DNA from: Plesiomonas shigelloides
Lineage (GTDB): Bacteria > Pseudomonadota > Gammaproteobacteria > Enterobacterales > CAMTGL01
Direction: 5' to 3'
DNA: 64,000 nt
NCBI RefSeq assembly: GCF_900087055.1
Contig: NZ_LT575468.1
Location: forward strand, 2,046,001 to 2,110,000
Below the pieces are notes generated by a model. That model had not been told where the DNA came from and did no database searches. It was given only the letters and a program-made list of their open reading frames with translations. Shown here piece by piece: positions 38,042-49,279 of the stretch (its first letter is position 1; each line of letters begins with the position of its first letter). The translations under genes were made by a program, and so were the position numbers.

Positions 38042-38434
38042 GGCCGAAGATTCGTATCCGCACAAAAGAATTTGCAAGAATGCGCAGTGAAATCTCATGT
38101 TCACCCGCGTCAAATACTAAAAGAAGGTATTCAAGGCTGATGCTATTCACGGCGCTGTGATGGAAAACGCGCGTATCTTAGTCGCTCGTTATCGGCTCGC
38201 CAATGACTATTTCACGCGACTGCTCTCTCACTCCGCACATAGCCTGATAACCGAGTAACAATGCGCACAAATCAACAATTGTCAGTAAGCAAAAATGAGC
38301 GTCAATGCGCGGAGGAGCCTAAGACAAAAGACAAAAATAAGACGTGAAGTTGGGATAAGAAAACGCCAACGCACAAGCGCCTATGACAGGCCACCTGTGC
38401 GTGCGTATTAGACGTGCGGTTTAGTGCTCGGTTC
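38042..38434. other. Gap between methyltransferase and cysB
   Basis: 390 bases. Contains a likely cysB terminator (38369-38402). No convincing gene or promoter motif. Confidence 0.4.
38369..38402 (-). terminator. Probable cysB terminator
   Basis: ACGCACA / TGTGCGT outer stem with an inner GCCT / AGGC pair. On the minus strand GGCGTTTTCTT follows. Imperfect, so moderately supported. Confidence 0.5.
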
Positions 38435-39511
<1,077 letters not shown>

Positions 39512-39626
39512 TTATTAATAAAAGCAAAAAATTGCCATGCGAATAGCGCATAAGCCTATACCAGATTTTGAGAATCTGATTTATCGCTTGTTTTTCTGTA
39601 TGCATGTACAAGAATAGAAACACAAC

Positions 39627-39663
39627 CACTATCATGAAATCCCATGATAGTGTATCTTTGACA
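39627..39663 (+). promoter_or_regulatory. Palindrome overlapping the promoter of the coiled-coil gene
   Basis: CACTATCATG (39627-39636) and CATGATAGTG (39643-39652) are a perfect 10-base inverted repeat with a six-base centre. Five bases later is a consensus TTGACA (39658-39663); the -10 (TACAGA at about 39680) is weak. It looks like an operator immediately upstream of -35. It is also 220-240 bases from the cysB start. Confidence 0.5.
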
Positions 39664-39700
39664 GAGTTTTTACTAAAATTACAGATTCAGAGCACCGTCT

Positions 39701-40462
39701 ATGAACTTAATGCTGTTTTTCGTCTTGCTTGGTGTTCTTTTACTCCTCGTTATTGGCTATAACGTTATTGTGCAAAACCGAGCAAGAATTGAACACGAAA
39801 AGAAAATTGAGTCACAAAAATTAAAAGCAATCATTGATGAGACAGACCAACTGCTCTCCCAAATCAATATCATTCCCTTCAGTAAAGACCTGCTACTTTG
39901 CTTGCAGGTTCGCAGTTTTACCGCCATTAAAGGCCTCGCTGCACTGGACAATAAGAATGCCGATTTGGCCCAACAAGTGATTGCCACGCAAAGTCAGATC
40001 GAACAATCAAAACAATCCTTTAAAGGTCAAGACTTAAGCAGCTTCACGCAACCAGAAAACGATAAGCAAGCGCTGGCATTACTTAAACTTATCCGTCGTC
40101 TGCGTGCCGTGATCCGCGCTGAGCATGGCTATGGCCGCATGGAAACGCGCTCATTTATCACGGAAAACCAGCGCTTAGAGCGTCTGCAGTTGATGATTAA
40201 CATCGACAATCTGTACAAGCGCGCCCGTGAAGCCTTAACGGCCAATCAGTGGTCTAATGCCAAACAACTGCTGACTAAAGGTCTCAATGCACTGGCGAAA
40301 TATGAAGATGATTACGCCGAGAAAATGACTTCGCGAATGCTGGCTGATATCGAAGAAATTAATCGTCATCAGAACGAAATAAAGAATAAGCTGGATAAAC
40401 AAAACCGTCAGAAAGAAACCGATGAGTTAGATATATTGTTCCAGCCGAAGAAAAAATGGTAA
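39701..40462 (+). CDS. Membrane-anchored coiled-coil protein of unknown function
   Basis: 253 residues, not recognised. One N-terminal membrane helix (about 3-24), then a mostly helical, highly charged cytoplasmic part: coiled coil about 25-55, a compact segment with LLLCLQVRSFTAIKGL (65-80), a helical hairpin 95-200, and a Lys/Glu coiled coil at 205-245. The C-terminus ends FQPKKKW. Ribosome site weak. Divergent from cysB and convergent with topA; E. coli has nothing here. A palindrome at its promoter suggests regulation. Function unknown. Confidence 0.68.
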   Translation: MNLMLFFVLLGVLLLLVIGYNVIVQNRARIEHEKKIESQKLKAIIDETDQLLSQINIIPFSKDLLLCLQVRSFTAIKGLAALDNKNADLAQQVIATQSQIEQSKQSFKGQDLSSFTQPENDKQALALLKLIRRLRAVIRAEHGYGRMETRSFITENQRLERLQLMINIDNLYKRAREALTANQWSNAKQLLTKGLNALAKYEDDYAEKMTSRMLADIEEINRHQNEIKNKLDKQNRQKETDELDILFQPKKKW

Positions 40463-40609
40463 TTAGCGAATCGTAGTAGGGATATTTGCTACATAAGGAT
40501 AAATTATCCGCACAGCAATCTATAAAGAGTCAGAATAATAACGCCATAATGACAATAATCTGACTTCCCTCACGACCTGTAATGTATTTTGTAAATTACC
40601 TCATCATTT

Positions 40610-40632
40610 AAAAAGCCGCTTTGCGGCTTTTT
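40610..40632 (+). terminator. Terminator of the coiled-coil gene
   Basis: AAAAAGCCGC, three bases, GCGGCTTTTT. About 150 bases after the stop. Confidence 0.88.
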
Positions 40633-40942
40633 GCTTTCTTATTCCCACGTACACTGCCATCCCTGTATTCACGTATCCCAAGCGAGCATCGCGTGCAATC
40701 TGGCATTAACGCCTGCCGGTATATCACAGAAGATATTCTTATTGCCGCAATGAGGTTGTGTGCACAGGATTAGGCGAGTCATTGCATGGGAGAGAGTTAT
40801 CGTGTTAAGCAAGTCTAGTGCCACGCGACCTCGTAAGGCTATAACACGCAGCTACACTGACCACCTTATGACATCATCCATGTACGAACCCACGGCCTCA
40901 CACTCAATAGAAACCATAGAAACTAGAAGCCATAAAAACAAC
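40633..40942. other. Gap between two terminators before topA
   Basis: 310 bases with no supported gene. A 62-76 codon ORF here runs through the topA terminator and is not credible. Near its right end ATAGAAACC and ATAGAAACT (40907-40924) repeat in tandem. Confidence 0.4.
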
Positions 40943-40964
40943 AATGGCCGGAAAACCGGCCATT
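40943..40964 (-). terminator. topA terminator
   Basis: AATGGCCGG, four bases, CCGGCCATT; on the minus strand GTTGTTTTTA follows. Confidence 0.8.
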
Positions 40965-41036
40965 ATTTATACGAAGTGCGCGTTATCTAACGGTTGGGCT
41001 CTGTGCTGTATAGTAACTAGCTGCCCATCCGGATGA

Positions 41037-43652
41037 TTACTTCTCTTTAGCAACCCACTTGCCGTCAACATAGAATGCTGACCAGCCGGTCGCTTTACCC
41101 TCTTTCTCGGATGCTACATACTGCTGCTTAGTCTTACGGCTAAAGCGCACGGTAGTCTTATTACCTTCCGGATCGGCTACTGGGGCATCGGCTAAATAGC
41201 GCAGTTTTTCCGGCAGACGCTCTTTAAAGCGGACTAACTCTTCCACCAGCGGAGCACGTGTTTCACGCGATTTCGGGAAGGTATTGGCCGCCAAGAACAC
41301 ACCAGCTGCACCATCACGCAGCACGAAATATGCATCCGATTTTTCACATGCCAGCTCTGGCAGCGGTACAGGATCTTCTTTCGGCGGCGCGATCTCACCG
41401 CTCTTCAAAATCTTACGGGTGTTCTTACAATCTGGGTTAGTACAACCCATATATTTACCGAAACGGCCCACTTTCAGGTGCATCTCAGCGCCACACTTGT
41501 CGCACTCAATCACCGGACCATCATAGCCTTTGAGACGGAACTCACCGGTTTCAATCTCATAGCCATCACAGCTTGGATTATTACCGCACACATGCAGTTT
41601 ACGGGTGTTATCCAGCAGATAGCTATCCATCGCCGTGCCGCACTTAGCACAGCGGCGACGCGCCATCAGTGCGTTGGTCTCGGCCACGTCCCCTTCCAGA
41701 ATGTTGAGCAGCTCAGCTTCTGGGATCAGGTTGATGGTGGTCTTGCAGCGCTCTTTCGGTGGCAGCGCATAGCCAGAGCAGCCCAGGAAAACGCCAGTGG
41801 TCGCCGTGCGGATCCCCATTTGACGGCCACATGTCGGGCAATCGATGTCCGTCAGCACCATTGGGTTAGCACGCATGCCACCTTCAGTTTCATCTTTTTC
41901 AGCCACTTCCAAGCGTGAAGTGAAATCTTTAAAGAAGCGATTCAGAACCTGACGCCACTCTTCTTTGCCGTTTGCCACATCATCCAGTTCACCTTCCATA
42001 TGAGCAGTAAAATCGTAGCTCATCAGCTTGGTGAAGTTCTCTTCCAGACGATCGGAAACAATCTCACCCATCTTCTCGGCGTAGAAACGGCGGTTCTCAA
42101 CACGCACATAACCACGATCTTGGATGGTAGAGATAATCGCTGCGTACGTTGACGGACGGCCAATACCACGCTTTTCCAGCTCTTTTACCAATGACGCTTC
42201 GCTAAAACGTGCTGGCGGCTTGGTAAAGTGTTGGCTTGGATCCAGTGCGATCATACTCAAGATCTGACCTTGCTCGACGTGCGGCAGAGTCTGATCTTCG
42301 TCGTTTTTACGCATCGCCGGTTGCACACGAGTCCAACCATCAAAACGCAGAGTACGGCCCTTAGCTTTCAAGGTGAATTCACCCGCCGACACCAGCAAAG
42401 TGGTGGAGTCATATTTGGCTGGCATCATCTGGCAAGCCACAAATTGACGCCAAATCAGCTGATACAGCTTCTGCGCGTCTTGCTCCATGTCTTTGAGCTG
42501 TTCAGCCAGCACATTGACATCAGATGGACGAATAGCTTCGTGCGCTTCCTGAGCGTTCTCTTTGCTTGAATACACCACCGGATTGGTTGGCAAGTATTTC
42601 TCACCAAACTCTGATTCGATGTAACCACGCACCATACCCAGCGCATCTTGGCTCAAGTTAGTAGAGTCAGTACGCATATAGGTGATGTGACCGGCTTCAT
42701 ACAGACGCTGCGCCAGCATCATGGTCTTTTTCACGCCATAGCCCAGACGTGTACTGGCTGCCTGCTGCAATGTTGACGTGATAAACGGTGCGGATGGCTT
42801 ACTGGAGGTCGGGCGATCTTCACGCTCGGCCACCACGTATTGCGCACGTTGCAACAAAGAAACCGCGGCCGCAGTTTCTTCACCGGTAACCGGCTCGAAG
42901 GCTTTGCCGTTACGCTGCGTCACTTGCATGCGCAGTGGGGTTTCACCCACATTCAAATCAGCATGCAGCTCCCAGTACTCTTCTGGGATAAACGCTTTGA
43001 TTTCGCGCTCACGCTCTACCACCAGACGCACCGCAACTGACTGCACACGACCTGCCGACAAACCACGCGCAACCTTTTTCCACAGCAGTGGCGAAACCAT
43101 ATAGCCCACCACGCGGTCGAGGAAACGACGCGCTTGCTGAGCATTAACGCGATCCAGATTTAGCTCAGACGGCGCTTCAAACGCCTGTTGAATCGCATTT
43201 TTGGTAATTTCGTTAAACACCACACGTTGATAACGTGTGTCATCGCCACCAATCACTTCCCGCAGGTGCCAAGCAATGGCTTCCCCTTCGCGGTCCAAGT
43301 CCGTTGCGAGGTAAATTTTATCGGCTTTTTCGGCCAAGGTTTTCAGTTCGGTAACCACCTTTTCCTTGCCTGGCAGGATCTCATAATGCGCCTTCCAGTC
43401 ATGGTAGGGATCTATCCCCATGCGAGAGATCAGCGAATCACGCTCTTTTTTCTTGGTGACGATCGCTTTTTCTTCCGGCGACAGGCCCTTAGTGCTTACC
43501 GGCGCTTTTTTAGCGGCGGTCGAAGCCGAACCACTGGTCGGTAAATCGCGGATATGACCCACGCTGGACTTAACGATGAAATCGCTACCCAAATATTTGT
43601 TAATTGTTTTTGCTTTCGCAGGGGACTCTACGATAACGAGCGATTTACCCAT
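41037..43652 (-). CDS. topA: DNA topoisomerase I
   Basis: Relaxes negative supercoils. 871 residues (E. coli 865). Toprim DLDREGE at 118-124, catalytic tyrosine Y325 in TYMRTDSTN, and C-terminal zinc ribbons ([27 protein letters not shown]) followed by ribbon-like domains. Start ATG at 43650-43652, weak ribosome site. The upstream gap to astB (43653-43944) shows nothing notable. Confidence 0.98.
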   Translation of the reverse strand: MGKSLVIVESPAKAKTINKYLGSDFIVKSSVGHIRDLPTSGSASTAAKKAPVSTKGLSPEEKAIVTKKKERDSLISRMGIDPYHDWKAHYEILPGKEKVVTELKTLAEKADKIYLATDLDREGEAIAWHLREVIGGDDTRYQRVVFNEITKNAIQQAFEAPSELNLDRVNAQQARRFLDRVVGYMVSPLLWKKVARGLSAGRVQSVAVRLVVEREREIKAFIPEEYWELHADLNVGETPLRMQVTQRNGKAFEPVTGEETAAAVSLLQRAQYVVAEREDRPTSSKPSAPFITSTLQQAASTRLGYGVKKTMMLAQRLYEAGHITYMRTDSTNLSQDALGMVRGYIESEFGEKYLPTNPVVYSSKENAQEAHEAIRPSDVNVLAEQLKDMEQDAQKLYQLIWRQFVACQMMPAKYDSTTLLVSAGEFTLKAKGRTLRFDGWTRVQPAMRKNDEDQTLPHVEQGQILSMIALDPSQHFTKPPARFSEASLVKELEKRGIGRPSTYAAIISTIQDRGYVRVENRRFYAEKMGEIVSDRLEENFTKLMSYDFTAHMEGELDDVANGKEEWRQVLNRFFKDFTSRLEVAEKDETEGGMRANPMVLTDIDCPTCGRQMGIRTATTGVFLGCSGYALPPKERCKTTINLIPEAELLNILEGDVAETNALMARRRCAKCGTAMDSYLLDNTRKLHVCGNNPSCDGYEIETGEFRLKGYDGPVIECDKCGAEMHLKVGRFGKYMGCTNPDCKNTRKILKSGEIAPPKEDPVPLPELACEKSDAYFVLRDGAAGVFLAANTFPKSRETRAPLVEELVRFKERLPEKLRYLADAPVADPEGNKTTVRFSRKTKQQYVASEKEGKATGWSAFYVDGKWVAKEK

Positions 43653-43944
43653 AGTGGTGATTACCTAAATTTATCCTTTCCGACCGCATCGCTCACTGTA
43701 AGCTGCTGGCCCGTAAAAATGTCTCTTATTTATATTGCGGTACAAACTCAGGAGATCAACCTCTTTTTCGTTATCCACTGATTTGTTGTTTAGTACCTAT
43801 ACAATCCTGACCGTGCAACTTGCACAAAACCAAGACTGCTGTTATTCCTTCAAGAAGGCATGCCGCATCGCATGACACAGAACGAAAGCGCTTCCCTAGA
43901 CGTTAATGTCCCTATGCTGGTTGTCACTGACAGGATGACTGCCT

Positions 43945-45318
43945 ATGCCACGACCACGGAACACCAGTTGCGAAATCAACTTCGACGGATTAGTCGGCCC
44001 GACGCATAACTACGCCGGACTTTCTGCCGGTAACATCGCATCCACGCACTTTGCTCACCACCCTTCCAACCCGCGCCAAGCCGCGCTGCAAGGGCTAGAA
44101 AAGATGCGCCTGATGCTAAATCTAGGGTTGGCGCAAGGCATTTTGCCACCGCACGAGCGGCCATTACTGAGCGCGCTACGCCATTTAGGGTTTTCGGGTA
44201 GCCGAGCCCAAATCTTGGAGAAAGCCTATCAGTATAATCCGCGCTTGCTGGCCGCTGTGACCTCTGCCTCATCCATGTGGACGGCGAACGCTGCTACTGT
44301 TACGCCCAGCGCCGATAGCCATGATGGGAAAGTTCACTTTACCCCGGCCAATTTGCTGAATAAATTTCATCGGTCATTGGAATCAGAAACAACAGCGCGC
44401 ATTCTGCGTGCCGTTTTTGCGGATGACAAGTACTTTACTCATCATCCCGCATTACCACCGCATGATATGTTCAGCGATGAAGGTGCGGCCAACCATACCC
44501 GAATATGCCCCACGCATGGAATGTCAGGTCTTCACATTTTTGTGTACGGGCGTTCTTTTTTTGATGAAAGCCGCACTTTCCCGCACCGTTTTCCTGCCAG
44601 ACAAACGCTGGAGGCCTCGCAGGCCATTGCTCGCCAACACGGCTTAGATCATGATAATGCGATATTCATTCAGCAAAATCCGCAAGTCATTGATCAGGGT
44701 GTATTTCATAACGACGTTATTGCCGTGGGCAATGAAAGCGTCCTGTTTTACCACCAACAGGCCTTTTTGGCGACCGAAAGCCTAAAACAAGCGGTAACAG
44801 AACGTTTAAGCGCTGCAGATATCGCCTTTATCGAAGTTCCAGAACAACAAGTGAGCGTCACCGACGCGGTACAAAGTTATTTGTTTAACTCACAATTAGT
44901 GACCTTGCCGGACCAAAGCATGGCCCTGATCGCGCCTTACGAATGCCAAGAACATCCGGTCATCAGTGCCTATCTGCAAGCTTTGCCAGAGCGCTATCCG
45001 CGGCTCAGTCAGATCACTTATCTGGATTTGCGCCAAAGCATGCAAAATGGCGGAGGGCCCGCCTGCCTGCGCTTGCGCATAGTACTCACTGCCGATGAGA
45101 TGGCTGCCGTTCAGCCCCATTGCCTACTTGATAACGCGAAAATCGATCAACTCACACATTGGGTGAACAAGCATTATCGCGACCGACTGACACTGTCAGA
45201 TTTGCGCGATCCGGCCTTGCTTGACGAATCATGCCGCGCCCTAGACGAACTGACACAAATTCTGCACTTGGGCAGTCTCTATCGCTTTCAGCAAGTCGGA
45301 CACTCTGCAGAGGAGTAA
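43945..45318 (+). CDS. astB: N-succinylarginine dihydrolase
   Basis: Second step of the ammonia-producing arginine succinyltransferase pathway. 457 residues (E. coli AstB 447). CEINFDGLVGPTHNYAGLSAGN at the N-terminus and the catalytic-cysteine block QSMQNGGGPACLRLR near residue 370 are diagnostic. Usually in an astCADBE operon; here it stands alone between topA and yciN, and no other ast gene is in the window. Ribosome site weak. Confidence 0.95.
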   Translation: MPRPRNTSCEINFDGLVGPTHNYAGLSAGNIASTHFAHHPSNPRQAALQGLEKMRLMLNLGLAQGILPPHERPLLSALRHLGFSGSRAQILEKAYQYNPRLLAAVTSASSMWTANAATVTPSADSHDGKVHFTPANLLNKFHRSLESETTARILRAVFADDKYFTHHPALPPHDMFSDEGAANHTRICPTHGMSGLHIFVYGRSFFDESRTFPHRFPARQTLEASQAIARQHGLDHDNAIFIQQNPQVIDQGVFHNDVIAVGNESVLFYHQQAFLATESLKQAVTERLSAADIAFIEVPEQQVSVTDAVQSYLFNSQLVTLPDQSMALIAPYECQEHPVISAYLQALPERYPRLSQITYLDLRQSMQNGGGPACLRLRIVLTADEMAAVQPHCLLDNAKIDQLTHWVNKHYRDRLTLSDLRDPALLDESCRALDELTQILHLGSLYRFQQVGHSAEE

Positions 45319-45421
45319 TTGAATGGTGAAATAGTGGAATCATTAACGTCAGGCATGCGAGTGACCGCAGTCATGCTAGAATAGTGGCTGTTTGTGTTAC
45401 ACCGCTGTACAAGGAAATAAA

Positions 45422-45694
45422 ATGACGATGTCTTCTGCTACTCATACTGACGAAAAACAACCAATCACCCGTGCTGCCATGCTGGAGCTGGCGAACAAGA
45501 TGATTGCGGAACACGAAGATTTTATGCACGGCATGCATGCTGATGATGTAGAGCAGAAAAACGGCGTGCTAATTTTCCGTGGTAACTACTTTCTGGATGA
45601 GAAAGGCATGCCTACCGGAAAAAGCACCGCAGTATTCAACATGTTCAAGCATCTGGCGCACCGTCTGTCAGAGAAATACATTCTGATTGACTAA
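45422..45694 (+). CDS. yciN: YciN family protein
   Basis: 90 residues from the ATG with AAGGAA seven bases upstream. The [22 protein letters not shown] and [15 protein letters not shown]...SEKY blocks match E. coli YciN (83). Function unknown. In E. coli yciN flanks topA; here astB lies between. Confidence 0.92.
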   Translation: MTMSSATHTDEKQPITRAAMLELANKMIAEHEDFMHGMHADDVEQKNGVLIFRGNYFLDEKGMPTGKSTAVFNMFKHLAHRLSEKYILID

Positions 45695-45804
45695 AGCGCC
45701 CTGCGGGATGACGCCGACATAACACCGGCTTAGCACATCCGGCCATCAGCGCCCCGCCAACAGCGCAGCGATATCACCATCGTGAGCCGCTGGCGGCGGG
45801 TTAT

Positions 45805-46227
45805 TCACACGCGACGCTGTTGTAACGCATCCGTTGTAGCATCCGTTATAGATAGAGCGCTAGATTGACTCACTGATGATGCAGAAATACCCGTCTGGCT
45901 CGCCGATGCAGGCACAGTGCCGCGAATTAGCACCACACACAGCAGCAATAATGTTCCACCGCCAGGCAACACATTCAGCCATAACCATGACGCACTCAAC
46001 CCCGCATCGCGCAGTCGCTTAACCAGCAAGGCCAGTAAGGCGCAGACCATGAATACGGCCAAACTGGCATCCATCCAGTTTAAGTCCATCCCCGGCCATA
46101 GCAGCGTGACAAACCCGCCCAGACCGTGGAAAAACAGCATCACCCCAACGGCAAACCCTAACCCCAAACCAAATTGCATCCTTGAAATCCGGCCGCGAAA
46201 CGACAACACCAACCACGCCCAGTACAT
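45805..46227 (-). CDS. DUF805 family small membrane protein
   Basis: 140 residues from ATG 46227 (a GTG directly before it is also possible; AGG is six to nine bases upstream). FRGRISRMQFG at about 8-18 and KRLRDAGLSASWLWLNVLPGGG at about 68-90 are DUF805 signatures. Four membrane segments. The C-terminal 35 residues are Ser/Thr-rich, ending in a 12-base tandem duplication that encodes ITDA-TTDA. Function unknown. Confidence 0.85.
   Translation of the reverse strand: MYWAWLVLSFRGRISRMQFGLGLGFAVGVMLFFHGLGGFVTLLWPGMDLNWMDASLAVFMVCALLALLVKRLRDAGLSASWLWLNVLPGGGTLLLLCVVLIRGTVPASASQTGISASSVSQSSALSITDATTDALQQRRV
45827..45850. repeat. 12-base tandem duplication in the DUF805 gene
   Basis: GCATCCGTTGTA and GCATCCGTTATA lie end to end inside the coding region near its 3' end. 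Confidence 0.6.
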
Positions 46228-46421
46228 CACGGTGACCTTTATTTCAATTAATCAATTGGATAAGTGCACAGCATGTTTTGATCCCGGCAGATTCAAGCCG
46301 GGGAAATGACTTCTGCACGCATATTCTTATGGATGCAGTAAACCACATCCCGCTCCGATATGGCAGTAGCCCATACCGGAACAGGTTAGCCACAACGCAT
46401 TACATTTTGTCGTACGTTGTC

Positions 46422-47486
46422 TTACAGCAGTGGACGCTGTCCGCGTTGCATCCAGCGTAGCAGCAGGCGATCAGTGCCCTCTTCCACACTGTGGGCCAGT
46501 TTGTCTGTAAGCTTTTTCCGCAAAATATAGCGGACTTCTAGCACATCTTTTTCGGCAATTTCGCGCAGCAACACATCATCGCTCGTGGCAATTTCATCCA
46601 CTAAGCCTTTATCCAGCGCCTGCTGGCCGAACCAGTGTTCACCGGTCGCCACACTGTTGATATCCAAAGAAGGGCGATATTGAGACACAAAGTCTTTGAA
46701 CAGCTGATGGGTTTCTTCCAACTCTTGGCGGAACTTCTCTCGGCCTTTGTCGGTATTCTCACCCAACATGGTCAACGTACGTTTGTACTCACCCGCCGTC
46801 ATCAGCTCCACATCCACATCATGTTTTTTCAGTAAACGATGGATGTTGGGGATCTGCGCCACCACGCCAATAGAGCCGATAATCGCAAAAGGTGCCGACA
46901 CAATATGATCCGCGATACAGGCCATCATGTAACCGCCACTGGCAGCCACTTTATCCACGGCGACTGTAACTTTCAGCCCTTTGGCTTTCAACCGTGCCAA
47001 CTGCGATGCAGCCAACCCATAACCATGCACCACACCGCCAGGGCTTTCCAAGCGTACTAGCACTTCATCGCGCTCAGAGGCAATCGCCAACACTGCGGTG
47101 ACCTCTTCGCGTAATGACGCCACTTCATGGGCATCCATGCTGCCTTTAAAGTTCAGAACGTACACACAAGGCTTACCCTCTTCGCGCTCAGCGCCCTCTT
47201 TTTCAACGCTCTTTTCGGCCTTTTTACGTGCCTTTTCTTGCGCTTTTTCCTCTTTTTTCTGCTTTTTACGCTCAGTTTTCAGCGCATGCTCATCCAAGCG
47301 CATCTCTTTGAGCTCATCCACCAGTTCACGGTATTGCTGGCCTAGGTCGGTTACCTGCAACTCGCCGCGTTTGCCCGGTTTGCTTCGCTGCGCCAAACCA
47401 AACACCAGCAACAGTAATCCACCGATAACCGCAAATACGGTGAGTGATTTGGCCAGAAAAACACCGTATTGATAAAGAAATTCCAC
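46422..47486 (-). CDS. sohB: Inner-membrane peptidase SohB (S49 family)
   Basis: 354 residues (E. coli 349). Membrane helix about 11-32, a Lys/Glu-rich segment 60-104, then the S49 protease domain with S183 (KVAASGGYMM) and K235 (AGEYKR). Start is GTG with AAGGTG five bases upstream. Acts at the periplasmic face. Divergent from yciK. Confidence 0.95.
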   Translation of the reverse strand: MEFLYQYGVFLAKSLTVFAVIGGLLLLVFGLAQRSKPGKRGELQVTDLGQQYRELVDELKEMRLDEHALKTERKKQKKEEKAQEKARKKAEKSVEKEGAEREEGKPCVYVLNFKGSMDAHEVASLREEVTAVLAIASERDEVLVRLESPGGVVHGYGLAASQLARLKAKGLKVTVAVDKVAASGGYMMACIADHIVSAPFAIIGSIGVVAQIPNIHRLLKKHDVDVELMTAGEYKRTLTMLGENTDKGREKFRQELEETHQLFKDFVSQYRPSLDINSVATGEHWFGQQALDKGLVDEIATSDDVLLREIAEKDVLEVRYILRKKLTDKLAHSVEEGTDRLLLRWMQRGQRPLL

Positions 47487-47631
47487 AGTTCACCTTATTT
47501 ATTTGGCATATCCTGTGTACATCCTAACAAATGCTTGGCCAATGCCCAATGTCGCGATTACGTCACAATCAGGTTACAATGCGCAAATATTAACAATGCG
47601 TCATTGTCTGACTGTCAAAAGAGGGTATTAC

Positions 47632-48393
47632 GTGGATTATCAAGCCCCTGAAAACTTACTGACTGACCGTATTATTCTGGTCAGTGGTGCCGGAGATGGG
47701 ATCGGAAAGGAAGCCGCACTCACGTATGCCCGTCATGGTGCAACGGTGATCCTGCTGGGTAAAACGGTGCGCAAACTGGAAGCGACCTACGATGCTATTG
47801 TGGCGCAAGGCGGCCAAGAGCCCGCCATCATCGCACTGGATATGATGGGCGCGACCGGTCAGCATTATCAGCAGATTGCCGAGTCAATTCGCGAACAATT
47901 TGGTCGCCTTGATGGTGCGCTGCTGAACGCCGGTATTTTGGGGGTGCTGTCACCGCTTGCCCAATATGATGAGAAAACGTGGCGGGAAGTGATGCAAGTG
48001 AATGTCACGGCGCAGTTTTTACTGGCGCAAGCCTTGCTGCCACTGCTGCATGCGGCCCCGTCTGCTTCCTTGGTTTTCACCTCTTCGAGTGTCGGGAAAA
48101 AAGGCCGAGCGTTTTGGGGTGCCTACGCGGTATCCAAATTTGCAACCGAAGGGATGATGCAAGTGCTGGCCGATGAGCTGGAAAACACGCAAGTGCGTGT
48201 CAACTGCATCAATCCGGGCGGTACCCGTACCGGAATGCGCGCCAAAGCCTTCCCTGCGGAAAATCCAGAATTACTGAAAACCGCCGCCGAGATCATGCCG
48301 GTTTACCTCTACTTGATGGGCGATGACAGCAAACAAGAAAACGGCCAAAGTTTTGATGCGCAGCCTAATCGCTTACCGGGAATCGCGCGCTAA
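47632..48393 (+). CDS. yciK: Short-chain dehydrogenase YciK
   Basis: 253 residues. GTG start (then DYQAPENLL) chosen because GAGGG lies six bases upstream and the product then lines up with E. coli YciK (252); the 43 upstream codons do not fit. SGAGDGIG at 18-25, NAGILG, SSSVG and YAVSKFATEGMMQVLADE are SDR and YciK signatures. Substrate unknown. In E. coli it is followed by btuR, which is missing here. Confidence 0.94.
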   Translation: MDYQAPENLLTDRIILVSGAGDGIGKEAALTYARHGATVILLGKTVRKLEATYDAIVAQGGQEPAIIALDMMGATGQHYQQIAESIREQFGRLDGALLNAGILGVLSPLAQYDEKTWREVMQVNVTAQFLLAQALLPLLHAAPSASLVFTSSSVGKKGRAFWGAYAVSKFATEGMMQVLADELENTQVRVNCINPGGTRTGMRAKAFPAENPELLKTAAEIMPVYLYLMGDDSKQENGQSFDAQPNRLPGIAR

Positions 48394-48614
48394 GAGCACG
48401 CGTATTTAGCGTATCACACCTGCGTTTTACAGCGCACATTCATCAACTAAGCATAACCGGCATCAAGGGAAGCGGTACCATGTAATACCGCTTCCCCATC
48501 AATTAGACAAATCAGCTTACATAATCACCGCACAAAATCCTGCCGCTACGGGAATCTCGGCCTAAAATGGTGGTCATAAATGACAGAACATCATAAAAGC
48601 CGTGAGGTTACTCT

Positions 48615-49187
48615 ATGAACCGTCAGTTACTGATTGCTGTGTTGATGCTGTTCAGTGGCAGCATAGCAACCGCACATGCCGAAACCCTTTATCGTCAGTA
48701 TGATCAGGCAGTAGCCACCTCTACCGAAGCACTGGAGCAAGCAGCGGATACCACTAAAGAGTGGGCAGGCAAAACCAGTGAGCAGCTAGAGCTGCCGCAA
48801 AAATACGATGCGGCGCGTAACTCGGTCGACAAGGCTGCCGAACAAGTCAAAACCGGCTGGGACAAAACCAGTGAAAAGCTGCAACTGCAGCAAAAGTATG
48901 ACTCGGTGAAAAGCTCGGTAGACACCACCATTGGCAACGTGCAAAACACATGGAATGCACCGGAGAATAAAGCGGCCCGCGCAGAAGCAGAAAATCAGTT
49001 AAAATCGTCGTGGGATGGCATGATGCTGCAAGGCAAAAAAGTCTGGCAGAGCGTGACGAATCAACCCGCACAACCTGCGCAGAGTGAGAATGGCAGCACC
49101 AATGCCGCTTCACCCGCTCCGGCCAGTAACGCTCATCCTGCACAACAACTGGATGCCAGCGGTAACTATCCTGATCCCGCTCAGTAA
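48615..49187 (+). CDS. Exported repeat protein of unknown function
   Basis: 190 residues, not recognised. Signal peptide of about 22 residues (cleavage after AHA). The mature part has two near-copies of a unit, at about 50-72 and 80-104 (KTSEQLELPQKYDAARNSVD and KTSEKLQLQQKYDSVKSSVD), amphipathic helices, then an Ala/Pro/Asn-rich, probably disordered tail. Ribosome site GAGG. The helical repeat layout recalls secreted LEA- or apolipoprotein-like helices, but I cannot name a family. Sits where E. coli has btuR. Confidence 0.75.
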   Translation: MNRQLLIAVLMLFSGSIATAHAETLYRQYDQAVATSTEALEQAADTTKEWAGKTSEQLELPQKYDAARNSVDKAAEQVKTGWDKTSEKLQLQQKYDSVKSSVDTTIGNVQNTWNAPENKAARAEAENQLKSSWDGMMLQGKKVWQSVTNQPAQPAQSENGSTNAASPAPASNAHPAQQLDASGNYPDPAQ

Positions 49188-49224
49188 GCACTGACCACAG
49201 ATAATCGTTAATTAGTGCTGATAA

Positions 49225-49253
49225 AAAAATACCCGCCAATGGCGGGTATTTTT
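49225..49253. terminator. Bidirectional terminator, repeat protein and rluB
   Basis: AAAAATACCCGCC, three bases, GGCGGGTATTTTT between convergent genes. Confidence 0.9.
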
Positions 49254-49279
49254 GTTGTTCGCTGTATTTGCACATCCAG

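Noticed and set aside
40760..40990. 76-codon ORF before topA
   Set aside because: Begins at a GTG, runs through the topA terminator and shows no protein-like pattern.
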